Source of the DNA: Candidatus Pelagibacter sp. TMED106
Lineage (GTDB): Bacteria; Pseudomonadota; Alphaproteobacteria; Pelagibacterales; Pelagibacteraceae
DNA: 15,841 bases
Assembly: GCA_002170275.2 (NCBI GenBank)
Contig: NHFH02000019.1
Span: 28,207 to 44,047 of the forward strand
Direction of reading: 5' to 3'
Shown in pieces: positions 7,550 to 14,274 of the stretch. The position numbers and the translations under genes are program-made. How positions within the stretch are numbered: the stretch's first letter is position 1; every line of letters starts with the position of its first letter. The notes under the pieces are model-generated. The model did not search any database, had not been told where the DNA came from, and saw only the letters and a program-made list of their open reading frames with translations.

Positions 7550-8326
7550 TTAACCTAGTTTGAATGAATCACCAAAATAAGCAGATTTAGCCTCATTATT
7601 ATTTATTAGTTCTGAAGGTGTTCCCGAAGCAACTATTTTACAATTTGAAAGTACTATTGCCAAATCTACACAAGTAAGCAAGTCTCTCGCTTGATGATCA
7701 CAAAGAATGACTGATATGTTATCCTCACTTTGTAAATCAACAATAATTTTTTGTAACATTTTAATGGTCATTACATCTAGAGCTGCAAATGGCTCATCAA
7801 GAAGTAAAATTTTTGGATTACTTAAAAGTGCTAGTGCGATAACTAATTTCTTTTTTTGTCCCCCTGATAAATAATTTGCCTTAACATCTTTGACTGAATC
7901 TAATTCAAATTTAGAAATCATAGAGTCTATTTTTTCGTTCCTAATTTTTTTATTTTCTATTAGAATTTCTCCAATAGTATTTAAGTTTTCCAAAAGAGTT
8001 AAGTCATGAAAATACCCAGAATTTTGAGGACAGAAACCTAATCTAAATTTTTTAGTACGTAAATATATTGGATAATCATTAGCTGTTTTTGAATTAATAA
8101 TTATAGATCCATAATCAGGTTTTATGAGTCCCGTAATTATATTAAATATTGTTGATTTTCCAACTCCATTTGGTCCTAGTAAGCCAAGAACCTGACCTTC
8201 ATTAAGACTAAATTTTATGTTATCTAAAATTTTTCTATTTCCAAAAGATAATGAAATTTTATCAAGCTTCAATATTGGTTTTTCAGTTTTAAATGATTTT
8301 ATTCTAAATTTTTTAATAATTGCCAT
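7550..8326 (-). CDS. lptB: LPS export ABC transporter ATP-binding protein
   Basis: A 258-residue ABC ATPase with Walker A GPNGVGKST (51-59), Q-loop CPQN (Q101), signature LSGGQ (153-157), Walker B LLLDEPFAALD with D177/E178, and switch histidine H211 in CDHQ. The C-terminal SAYFGDSF resembles the YLGExF end of LptB. LptB dimers power LptF/LptG in pulling LPS from the inner membrane into the Lpt bridge. The signature lacks the LSGGERRR form typical of LptB and reads LSGGQKKK. Assignment leans on the upstream lptC, with which it shares a TAATG stop/start, and on kdsD further upstream. A generic branched-chain-type ABC ATPase is the alternative. There is no rpoN downstream, unlike many proteobacteria. 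Confidence 0.87.
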   Translation of the reverse strand: MAIIKKFRIKSFKTEKPILKLDKISLSFGNRKILDNIKFSLNEGQVLGLLGPNGVGKSTIFNIITGLIKPDYGSIIINSKTANDYPIYLRTKKFRLGFCPQNSGYFHDLTLLENLNTIGEILIENKKIRNEKIDSMISKFELDSVKDVKANYLSGGQKKKLVIALALLSNPKILLLDEPFAALDVMTIKMLQKIIVDLQSEDNISVILCDHQARDLLTCVDLAIVLSNCKIVASGTPSELINNNEAKSAYFGDSFKLG

Positions 8327-8916
8327 TATTTTTTACTTACTATTTTTACTTTTTCAGATTTATTATCCATAAAAATTTTTGATTCTTTAGTGATAAGATC
8401 CATCATAATTTTATCTGCTTGCATGGTTGTATTCAAGTTTTTATAAATTACGTTATTTGAGATAGTTGCTAAATTATCCTCAAATATTAAGTCTAAATTA
8501 TTAGAAGTAATGACATGTATCTGATGAGTGATCAATACATTTTCATAAAATTCTGTGTTAAAGTTGCTACTGTTATAATTTGCAAAATCAGATGAAATAT
8601 TAATTGGATCGGAGTCTTTGAGATAAATTATTGCCGTCACTTTTTTCATTAAAATTAGCTCTGGTTTATCATTGTTAAGTTCCCCAACTTCGGCTTTAAT
8701 GATATAATTATTTCCATCCTCACCTTCAGCAATATATTCAATATTATAAATTAAATTTTGTAATTCTTTTTTAGACGCTTCTTCTTTTTTAACTATTGAC
8801 GAGTCGCTATCTTTGTTTGAAGTATTACTATCTACATTGTAACTTTTATAAAAAAATAAAATAATCATTAACATTAATATTAAAATTAATAGTTGTAGAA
8901 GGGATTTTTTTTGCAT
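8326..8916 (-). CDS. lptC: LPS export system protein LptC-like (single-pass, periplasmic)
   Basis: A 196-residue protein with a short basic N-terminus, one hydrophobic segment at about 5-23, a Ser/Asp/Lys-rich linker to about 50, then a beta-rich domain of the LptC/OstA fold type (alternating polar and hydrophobic strands with ISSDFANYNS, FYENVLIT and MQADKIMMDL, the last resembling an A-D-x-hydrophobic repeat of these proteins). LptC takes LPS from LptBFG and hands it to LptA. Sequence similarity I can recognise is modest; the position between kdsD and lptB, with no gap on either side, is the main support. No separate lptA gene follows it, so this protein could also cover part of that bridge; that is inference. 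Confidence 0.8.
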   Translation of the reverse strand: MQKKSLLQLLILILMLMIILFFYKSYNVDSNTSNKDSDSSIVKKEEASKKELQNLIYNIEYIAEGEDGNNYIIKAEVGELNNDKPELILMKKVTAIIYLKDSDPINISSDFANYNSSNFNTEFYENVLITHQIHVITSNNLDLIFEDNLATISNNVIYKNLNTTMQADKIMMDLITKESKIFMDNKSEKVKIVSKK

Positions 8917-9888
8917 TTAGCTTATGTTTTCACCAAGAATGTTATGAATGTGGATAATACCAATAGTTTTAGCTTTATTTGTCGAATTATATACACACAG
9001 ACTAGTTATTTTCTTTTCATTCATAAGAGCCAAAGCTTTCATTGCTAACATTTCTTTATTAACTTTAAAGGGGTTTTTGGTCATTACATCTTTAACCTTG
9101 AAATCATGAAGATTGCTATTTTTTTGACTTGTTCTTCTTATTTGACCATCAGTAATTATACCTGTTGTAATTCCTTTTTTATTTCTAACAATTAAAGTAC
9201 CTAATTTTTTTTGTGAAATAATTTTAAGAGCATATTTCATATTTGAATTTTCATCAATGAAAGGTATCTTTTGTCTTATTAACATTAGATCTTCAACAGT
9301 TTTAAGTTGTGCTCCTAAATTTCCTGAGGGATGAAATATTTTAAAGTCTTTTTTACTTATCTTTTTTTTATTTATAGTAGCAACTGCAAGAGCGTCACCA
9401 ATACTTAACTGGTTAATAGTACTTGAAGTCGGAACAATACCGAGACCAGCTTCTACAACTTCTGGGATTAATAATTTTATATCTGCAGCCTTATGTAAAA
9501 TTGAATTTTTTTTCGACACAATACCCACTAATAAAATTTTATTTCTATTCGCATATTTAATAATATTTTTTAGTTCCTCAGAGGAACCTGAGTAGCTCAC
9601 TAAAATTAAAATATCCTTTTTAGAGATACTCCCTAGATCTCCATGAGAACAATCATTTGCTGAGAGAGAAAATGAAGGAGTTCCCACAGAAGATAGTGTC
9701 GCAGCAATTTTTGCTGCGATAAGTCCACTTTTACCAACTCCACATAGAATAACTTTAGATTGACATTTTACAATTGCCTCTACAGCATCATTGAAAGAAT
9801 TATTGATAGAGTTTTTAAGTTTTTTTAAGGCTTTGATCTCAAGATCAATTACATTTTTTCCAAGTTTTCTATAATCTTTTTTTTTCAT
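8917..9888 (-). CDS. kdsD: D-arabinose 5-phosphate isomerase (SIS plus two CBS domains)
   Basis: A 323-residue enzyme that converts ribulose 5-phosphate to arabinose 5-phosphate, the first step to Kdo for lipopolysaccharide. The SIS domain (about 38-180) shows CGVGKSGLIA (K53), SHGDLG (81-86), VSYSGSSEEL (98-107), EVVEAGLGIVPTSST (143-157) and HPSGNLG (H186 to 192). Two CBS domains follow at about 205-260 and 268-323, with ITDGQIRR in the first and VKDVMTKNPF at the start of the second. The family's AEASHGD stretch reads NDCSHGD. It abuts rnd upstream and lptC downstream with no spacer, linking Kdo supply to LPS export. GutQ/KpsF paralogues share the architecture, so paralogue identity rests on context. 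Confidence 0.93.
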   Translation of the reverse strand: MKKKDYRKLGKNVIDLEIKALKKLKNSINNSFNDAVEAIVKCQSKVILCGVGKSGLIAAKIAATLSSVGTPSFSLSANDCSHGDLGSISKKDILILVSYSGSSEELKNIIKYANRNKILLVGIVSKKNSILHKAADIKLLIPEVVEAGLGIVPTSSTINQLSIGDALAVATINKKKISKKDFKIFHPSGNLGAQLKTVEDLMLIRQKIPFIDENSNMKYALKIISQKKLGTLIVRNKKGITTGIITDGQIRRTSQKNSNLHDFKVKDVMTKNPFKVNKEMLAMKALALMNEKKITSLCVYNSTNKAKTIGIIHIHNILGENIS

Positions 9889-10500
9889 TTAGTGAGACCA
9901 AATATCATCTTTAAAAAGAGCCAAATCAAGATCGACTCTTGTTTTTAAAAATTTTAAACAATCATTATATAAATTTATTCTATTCTCTCTAATTAGAATC
10001 TTATTAAGTTCTTCATGTATTTTGTGGAGGTAAACAACATCATTGGCACAGTATTTTAATTGAGCTGGAGTTAGCTCTCCACCAAAGTCTGAGCTTTGAA
10101 ATTGTTTGCTTATATCTAAATTTATAAATTCTTTTATTAGAGTTTTTAGAGAATGATTATCTGAATAAGATCTTGCTAATTTTGATGCTATCTTGGTATC
10201 AAGAATATTTTTCGTATCAGTTTTTAAATAATATTTAATATGAGCCATGTCAGCTCTACCATAATGAAAAATCTTAGTAATATTTTCATTTGATAGTAAT
10301 TTATTTAAATTGGGAGAATTGTAATTTTTTCTGTCAAATTGAACTATATGAGCATCAGATTTTCCACTAGAAATTTGAATAAGACATAATGGATCTCGTT
10401 TAACATTTAAACCCATAAATTCACCATCTACGGCTATAATATTGCCTAAATTCAAATCTTCTGGTAGATCGTTCTTGTGAAGTTTAATATCAATACTCAT
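9889..10500 (-). CDS. Short ribonuclease D-type 3'-5' exonuclease
   Basis: A 203-residue DEDDy exonuclease made of the catalytic domain only, without the C-terminal HRDC domains of full-length RNase D (about 375 residues). Exo I is DGE (D25, E27; usually DTE), Exo II is HYGRADM with D84, and Exo III is YCANDVVYL with Y150 and D154. Such short forms are usual beside lptC in alphaproteobacteria. The likely role is 3' trimming of structured RNAs such as tRNA precursors; the substrate cannot be read from sequence. It is the first gene of the 13-gene minus-strand run, with its ATG only 16 bp from the divergent plus-strand ATG at 10517. Confidence 0.9.
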   Translation of the reverse strand: MSIDIKLHKNDLPEDLNLGNIIAVDGEFMGLNVKRDPLCLIQISSGKSDAHIVQFDRKNYNSPNLNKLLSNENITKIFHYGRADMAHIKYYLKTDTKNILDTKIASKLARSYSDNHSLKTLIKEFINLDISKQFQSSDFGGELTPAQLKYCANDVVYLHKIHEELNKILIRENRINLYNDCLKFLKTRVDLDLALFKDDIWSH

Positions 10501-10516
10501 TTTAAATAATATATAT

Positions 10517-11494
10517 ATGAAAGCAAAAAATTGTCTAATTTTTGGCGGAAGTGGACAAATAGGTCGTCATTTAATAAGAAAGTTAACAAAAAATAATTAT
10601 AAAGTTACTGTTGTTACAAGAAATCTTCATCAAAAAGGGTATGTTATTAAAACTCAAGCAAATGCTGGATATATAGATATTGTTGAAGCTAACATTTTTG
10701 ATGAGCAAAAAATTAGAAAACTTTTTAGTAAAACAGATATTTGTATAAATCTTATAGGCATTCTATTTGAAAAGGATAAAAATAGTACTTTTAAAAATAT
10801 TCATACAATTTTTCCTTCTTTGTTATCAAAGCTTTGCAAAGAATATAAAGTTGAACATTTTATTCATTTATCTGCCTTAGGAGTAAATGTAGCAGTAGAT
10901 TCAAACTATGCAAAAAGTAAACTAGAAGGGGAATTAGAAGTCCAAAAAAATTTTTCCTTAAGTACAATTTTAAGACCATCAGTAGTTTACTCAGTTGATG
11001 ATAATTTCACTACAAGTTTTATGACTCTTTTGAGTAGACTTCCAGCTTTCCCCCTTTATTACAATGGGAAAACAAAATTTATGCCTATTCACTGTTCAGA
11101 CTTAACCGATATTATTTACCATATAATTTCAAAAAAAATTCATTCGAAAGTAATTGAATGTGTTGGTCCTGAGTTAATTTCTTTTAAAGAAATTTTAAAA
11201 AAATTATTAAAACTAATAAATAAAAAAAGATTACTAATTCCTATGCCACTATTTTTTGCTAAAATTTCAGCAAATTTTTTTCAATTATTCCCAAAACCAT
11301 TACTTACAATTGATCAACTAAAACTTTTAAAATATGATAATGTATCAACTGGCAAGTATCAAACAAATTTTGATATTGGAGTTCCTAGTATTAAAGTCTT
11401 CGAAAAAGAAGTAAAAAAGTATTGCTATATGTGGCGTACTGGAGGACAATTTTCTACCTCAAAATATATTCAAACAAATAAGAAAAATTCTTAA
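10517..11494 (+). CDS. NDUFA9-like atypical short-chain dehydrogenase (complex I-associated family)
   Basis: A 325-residue NAD(P)-binding protein of the atypical SDR class. The Rossmann motif is FGGSGQIGRHL (9-19), the central strand ends in HLSALG (117-122), and Tyr131/Lys135 in NYAKSK form the YxxxK pair. ILRPSVVY (151-158) is typical of the NDUFA9/complex I NDUFA9 subunit family, common in alphaproteobacteria. In mitochondria the relative is an accessory subunit of NADH:ubiquinone oxidoreductase; in bacteria the role is not settled and may be cofactor binding or quinone-related. The C-terminal ~30 residues, after a WRTGGQ motif, look unstructured. The gene opens a plus-strand unit only 16 bp from the opposing rnd start, so its promoter must reach into rnd. 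Confidence 0.85.
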   Translation: MKAKNCLIFGGSGQIGRHLIRKLTKNNYKVTVVTRNLHQKGYVIKTQANAGYIDIVEANIFDEQKIRKLFSKTDICINLIGILFEKDKNSTFKNIHTIFPSLLSKLCKEYKVEHFIHLSALGVNVAVDSNYAKSKLEGELEVQKNFSLSTILRPSVVYSVDDNFTTSFMTLLSRLPAFPLYYNGKTKFMPIHCSDLTDIIYHIISKKIHSKVIECVGPELISFKEILKKLLKLINKKRLLIPMPLFFAKISANFFQLFPKPLLTIDQLKLLKYDNVSTGKYQTNFDIGVPSIKVFEKEVKKYCYMWRTGGQFSTSKYIQTNKKNS

Positions 11495-11529
11495 TAGAAA
11501 AATATTTGTTAAAGAGATATAGTATTTAA

Positions 11530-11643
11530 ATGCTTATTAAAATTGTTTACGTTTTGATATTCCTTATCTTTTTATTTTTGATATTTACAATTATAAAATC
11601 AATTAATAGGGGGATTGAGGGAAAGAAAAAAAACAAGAAATGA
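11530..11643 (+). CDS. 37-residue single-pass membrane peptide, unknown
   Basis: A small reading frame, MLIKIVYVLIFL...GKKKNKK, that I do not recognise. Residues about 4-22 form one very hydrophobic helix (Ile/Leu/Phe/Val/Tyr), followed by a Lys-rich tail (KKKNKK). The positive tail predicts a cytoplasmic C-terminus with the N-terminus outside. It lies 35 nt after the NDUFA9-like gene on the same strand. A purine patch, AAAGAGAT at about 11511-11518, lies some 11 nt before the ATG and could be a weak ribosome-binding site. Stop is TGA at 11641. The clean TM-plus-basic-tail pattern supports a real gene, but AT-rich DNA readily produces hydrophobic frames by chance. Confidence 0.5.
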   Translation: MLIKIVYVLIFLIFLFLIFTIIKSINRGIEGKKKNKK

Positions 11644-11660
11644 TGTTAATCATTTATATG

Positions 11661-12161
11661 TTACGCTGAACTAATTTTTTTCTCAATGTATTGAGGAATC
11701 TCTTCATCTTTATTATCTGGATCTTCTTTTCTATTTTTAGGTTGATAGGCATATAATAAATGAAGTTTACAGTAAGAAAAATCTTTTAATGAAGTTCTTC
11801 CACAAAAATAAAAGTCTTTATCTGAAGGATGGTTAATTGGCCACTTGCATACACTTTCATCCAATTCTTCTAACTGTTTTGGGTTTTCAGGTTCAAAATC
11901 TTTTTCTATAATTAAAGATTGAAACTTACTTTTTCTTCCACGTTTTTGTTTAGGATTATTTTTATAATCATTATTGTTATTAAGACCTTGTAATGAAGAA
12001 ACACTTCTTGTTTTGATTTTTGAAGATAGATTAAGTCTATGAGCTTTTCCTATAACTGCATTTCTACTAATTCCACCTATAATTTTAGCAATTTGACTTG
12101 CAGTGCTTCCTTTTCCCCAAAGCTCTTTTAATTTTGATACTTTTTCTTCGTCCCAACTCAT
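11661..12161 (-). CDS. gcrA: GcrA cell-cycle regulator
   Basis: A 166-residue GcrA-family protein. The N-terminus, MSWDEEKVSKLKELWGKG.. followed by SASQIA-like TASQIAKIIGG and RNAVIGKAHRL (33-43), is the signature helix-turn-helix that reads CcrM-methylated GANTC sites. An Asn/Lys-rich linker (about 60-100) leads to the C-terminal sigma-70-contacting part: CKWPI (C105), FYFCGR (C120), YCKLH (C131, H134), an arrangement resembling a metal site. GcrA stimulates sigma-70 promoters according to methylation state in Caulobacter. Its place just before argD-argF, though here on the opposite strand and separated by a permease gene, fits the alphaproteobacterial neighbourhood. Its own upstream gap holds no GANTC site that I can find. 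Confidence 0.95.
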   Translation of the reverse strand: MSWDEEKVSKLKELWGKGSTASQIAKIIGGISRNAVIGKAHRLNLSSKIKTRSVSSLQGLNNNNDYKNNPKQKRGRKSKFQSLIIEKDFEPENPKQLEELDESVCKWPINHPSDKDFYFCGRTSLKDFSYCKLHLLYAYQPKNRKEDPDNKDEEIPQYIEKKISSA

Positions 12162-12190
12162 TATGTCTATATTTAGTATGTTTAATTAAT

Positions 12191-12217
12191 TTTATAACTA
12201 TATACAGATACACACAA
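12191..12217 (-). promoter_or_regulatory. Candidate promoter for gcrA
   Basis: On the minus strand TTGTGT (12217-12212) and TATAAA (12196-12191) are separated by 15 nt, giving a predicted start near 12184 and a leader of about 22 nt to the gcrA ATG. The spacer is shorter than the usual 16-18 nt, and the region is so AT-rich that chance matches are easy. Weak call. Confidence 0.25.
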
Positions 12218-12288
12218 GATATAAAAAAAAACAATGAATTTTTCTCTTTTATACACAATAAATCTCAAAACTTTATATATGTTAACCA

Positions 12289-13101
12289 ATGGTTGAATTA
12301 AATAAAAAATATCAAATTGGTGTAAGAAGATTCGGTTTTATAAATTGGGTTGGCTTTAATAGCTTGTGGTTGAAAGAGTGCAATAGATTTATGGTTGTAT
12401 GGCAGCAAACACTTCTATCTCCACTTGTATCAAGTTTACTATTTTTGTCTGTTTTATCTTTAGCCATAGGAAATGACAGAGGAGAAGTTATGGGCTATTC
12501 CTTTATAAGTTTTTTAGCTCCCGGATTAATTGCAATGAGTATACTTACCCAATCTTTTAGTCACTCTGTTTCTTCTTTAATGATTAGTAAAATTCAAGGA
12601 AATATTGTTGATATGCTTTATGCACCACTTAGTGCTTTAGAGGTTTCAATGGCAATAATATTGGCTGCGATATCGAGAAGTTTTTTAATAGCTTTAATTT
12701 CTATAGTTGTTTTTTCTTTTATAATAAAAATTCCAATTAACAGTATTTTTTATATAATAATTTTTGGATTTTTAGGCTCTTTCATCCTAGGCTGTCTTGG
12801 ATTTATAACTGGTATGTGGGCTGAAAAATTTGATCATACAGCCACTATAACTAATTTTGTTATTACGCCTTTAAGTTTTTTGTCTGGAGTATTTTATTCA
12901 ATTAATAAACTTCCAGATTTTTTTCAAACCGTAAGTTATATTAATCCTTTTTTTTATATGATTGACGGTTTCAGATATGGATTTTTGGGATCTTCAGATG
13001 GTTCAATCAGTATAGGTATTATTTATTTATCAATATTAAGTTTTATTATGTGGTTGATAGCTTTTTATCTTTACAAAGTAGGTTACAAGATTAAATCATA
13101 A
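12289..13101 (+). CDS. ABC-2 type transporter permease
   Basis: A 270-residue integral membrane protein of the ABC-2 permease family (YadH-like, drug/polysaccharide exporters). About six hydrophobic segments can be seen, near 43-60, 70-90, 117-147, 152-178, 185-203 and 240-262. The family's conserved block is clear: LAPGL (76-80) and, at 193-232, TPLSFLSGVFYS..LPDFFQ and YINPFFYMIDGFRYG. The substrate is not evident. Such permeases work with a separate ATPase, usually the adjacent gene, but none is next to it here; lptB lies 4 kb away on the other strand and is not an obvious partner. It ends 3 nt before argD, so it is probably co-transcribed with arginine genes. An upstream ATG at 12279 is out of frame. 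Confidence 0.9.
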   Translation: MVELNKKYQIGVRRFGFINWVGFNSLWLKECNRFMVVWQQTLLSPLVSSLLFLSVLSLAIGNDRGEVMGYSFISFLAPGLIAMSILTQSFSHSVSSLMISKIQGNIVDMLYAPLSALEVSMAIILAAISRSFLIALISIVVFSFIIKIPINSIFYIIIFGFLGSFILGCLGFITGMWAEKFDHTATITNFVITPLSFLSGVFYSINKLPDFFQTVSYINPFFYMIDGFRYGFLGSSDGSISIGIIYLSILSFIMWLIAFYLYKVGYKIKS

Positions 13102-13104
13102 ATT

Positions 13105-14268
13105 ATGAGTGCTTTAGCAAAAAATTATAATAGAAGGAAAATTGCTTTTAAAAAAGGTAAAGGAAGTTTTTTATTTGCTAAAAATGGAAAAAAATATCTA
13201 GATTTTTGCATGGGCATAGCTGTAAATTCTTTAGGCCATGCACATCCATACTTAGTAAAAGAACTTAATAAACAATCTAAAAAAGTTTGGCATGTATCAA
13301 ATGCATTTATTATTCCAGAGGGAGAGAGATTAGCAAAAAGATTGACTCAAAAAACTTTTGCAGACTCAGTAATTTTTCAAAATAGTGGTGCTGAAGCAAC
13401 TGAAGCAGCGATTAAAGTTGCAAGAAGATATTTTTATTCTATTGGTAAATCGAAAAAAAATAGAATACTTTGTGTAAAAAATTCTTTTCATGGAAGAACT
13501 TTAGCAACAATTTATGCAAGCGGATCAAAAAAGATGACAGAGGGTTTTGGACCAAAAGTAGATGGTTTTGATCACTTTGAATTTGGAAATCATAAAGAAT
13601 TAAAAAAATCTATTACTAGTAAAACAGCAGCTATAATGATTGAAACTGTAATGGGAGAAGGAGGGATCAAAGTTGTTCCAGATTGGTGTCTAAAAGAATT
13701 GAGAAAAATATGTAATAAAAAAAAAATTCTATTAATTTTAGATGAAGTTCAATGCGGAATAGGAAGATCTGGTAATTTTTTTGCATTTGAGCAATCTAAA
13801 ATTAAACCTGATATTGTACCAATTGCAAAGGGTATTGGAGGTGGTTTTCCTATAGGTGCAGTTTTAATGAATAAAAAAGTTTCCTCAGGAATGACACCAG
13901 GCACACATGGCTCCACTTTTGGTGGCAATCCTCTTGCAATGTCTGTAGGTAATGCAGTTTTAGACCAAATATTTAAAAAGGGATTTCTTAAAAATGTCAA
14001 AAACTTATCAAAGTATTTTCATAACGAATTAGATAAAATTAAAAGAGAATTTCCAAAGATTATTAAAGAGGTAAGAGGGGTTGGCTTACTGATAGGATTG
14101 CAGTTATTTCATGATCAAACAAAGTTTGTTCAAAAATTAATGGATAATAAATTGTTAACAATTAGAGCTGCAGAAAATGTAGTAAGAATTCTTCCTCCTC
14201 TTACAGTGAAAAAAAATGAAATAAATTTAGCTTTAAAGATTATAAGAAAAGTTTGTAAAGAATATTAA
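13105..14268 (+). CDS. argD: Acetylornithine aminotransferase
   Basis: A 387-residue class-III PLP aminotransferase of normal ArgD length. It converts N-acetylglutamate semialdehyde to N-acetylornithine with glutamate as amino donor, and ArgD often also serves succinyl-DAP synthesis for lysine. Landmarks: YLDFCMGIAVNSLGHAHP (31-48), NSGAEATEAAIK (93-104), SFHGRT (127-132), ETVMGEGG (180-187), LDEVQCGIGRSG (212-223) with D213 contacting the PLP ring nitrogen, and AKGIGGGFPIGA (241-252) with K242 as the Schiff-base lysine. THGSTFGGNP follows at about 268-277. It sits 3 nt after the permease and 6 nt before argF, so argD-argF should be one transcript. Confidence 0.95.
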   Translation: MSALAKNYNRRKIAFKKGKGSFLFAKNGKKYLDFCMGIAVNSLGHAHPYLVKELNKQSKKVWHVSNAFIIPEGERLAKRLTQKTFADSVIFQNSGAEATEAAIKVARRYFYSIGKSKKNRILCVKNSFHGRTLATIYASGSKKMTEGFGPKVDGFDHFEFGNHKELKKSITSKTAAIMIETVMGEGGIKVVPDWCLKELRKICNKKKILLILDEVQCGIGRSGNFFAFEQSKIKPDIVPIAKGIGGGFPIGAVLMNKKVSSGMTPGTHGSTFGGNPLAMSVGNAVLDQIFKKGFLKNVKNLSKYFHNELDKIKREFPKIIKEVRGVGLLIGLQLFHDQTKFVQKLMDNKLLTIRAAENVVRILPPLTVKKNEINLALKIIRKVCKEY

Positions 14269-14274
14269 ATTAAG

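Noticed and set aside
11644..11660. A terminator between the plus-strand small peptide gene and gcrA
   Set aside because: The 17-bp gap has no G+C-rich stem or T-run; no intrinsic terminator could be supported here.
12162..12288. GANTC methylation sites as GcrA/CcrM control elements
   Set aside because: I looked in the four intergenic gaps (10501-10516, 11495-11660, 12162-12288, 15727-15830) and saw none. Sites inside genes, such as the pair near 2836-2848, are not evidence of regulation.
12098..12301. A 67-codon plus-strand frame across the gcrA start and the permease start
   Set aside because: Half of it is antisense to the conserved GcrA helix-turn-helix and the rest is low-complexity intergenic sequence.
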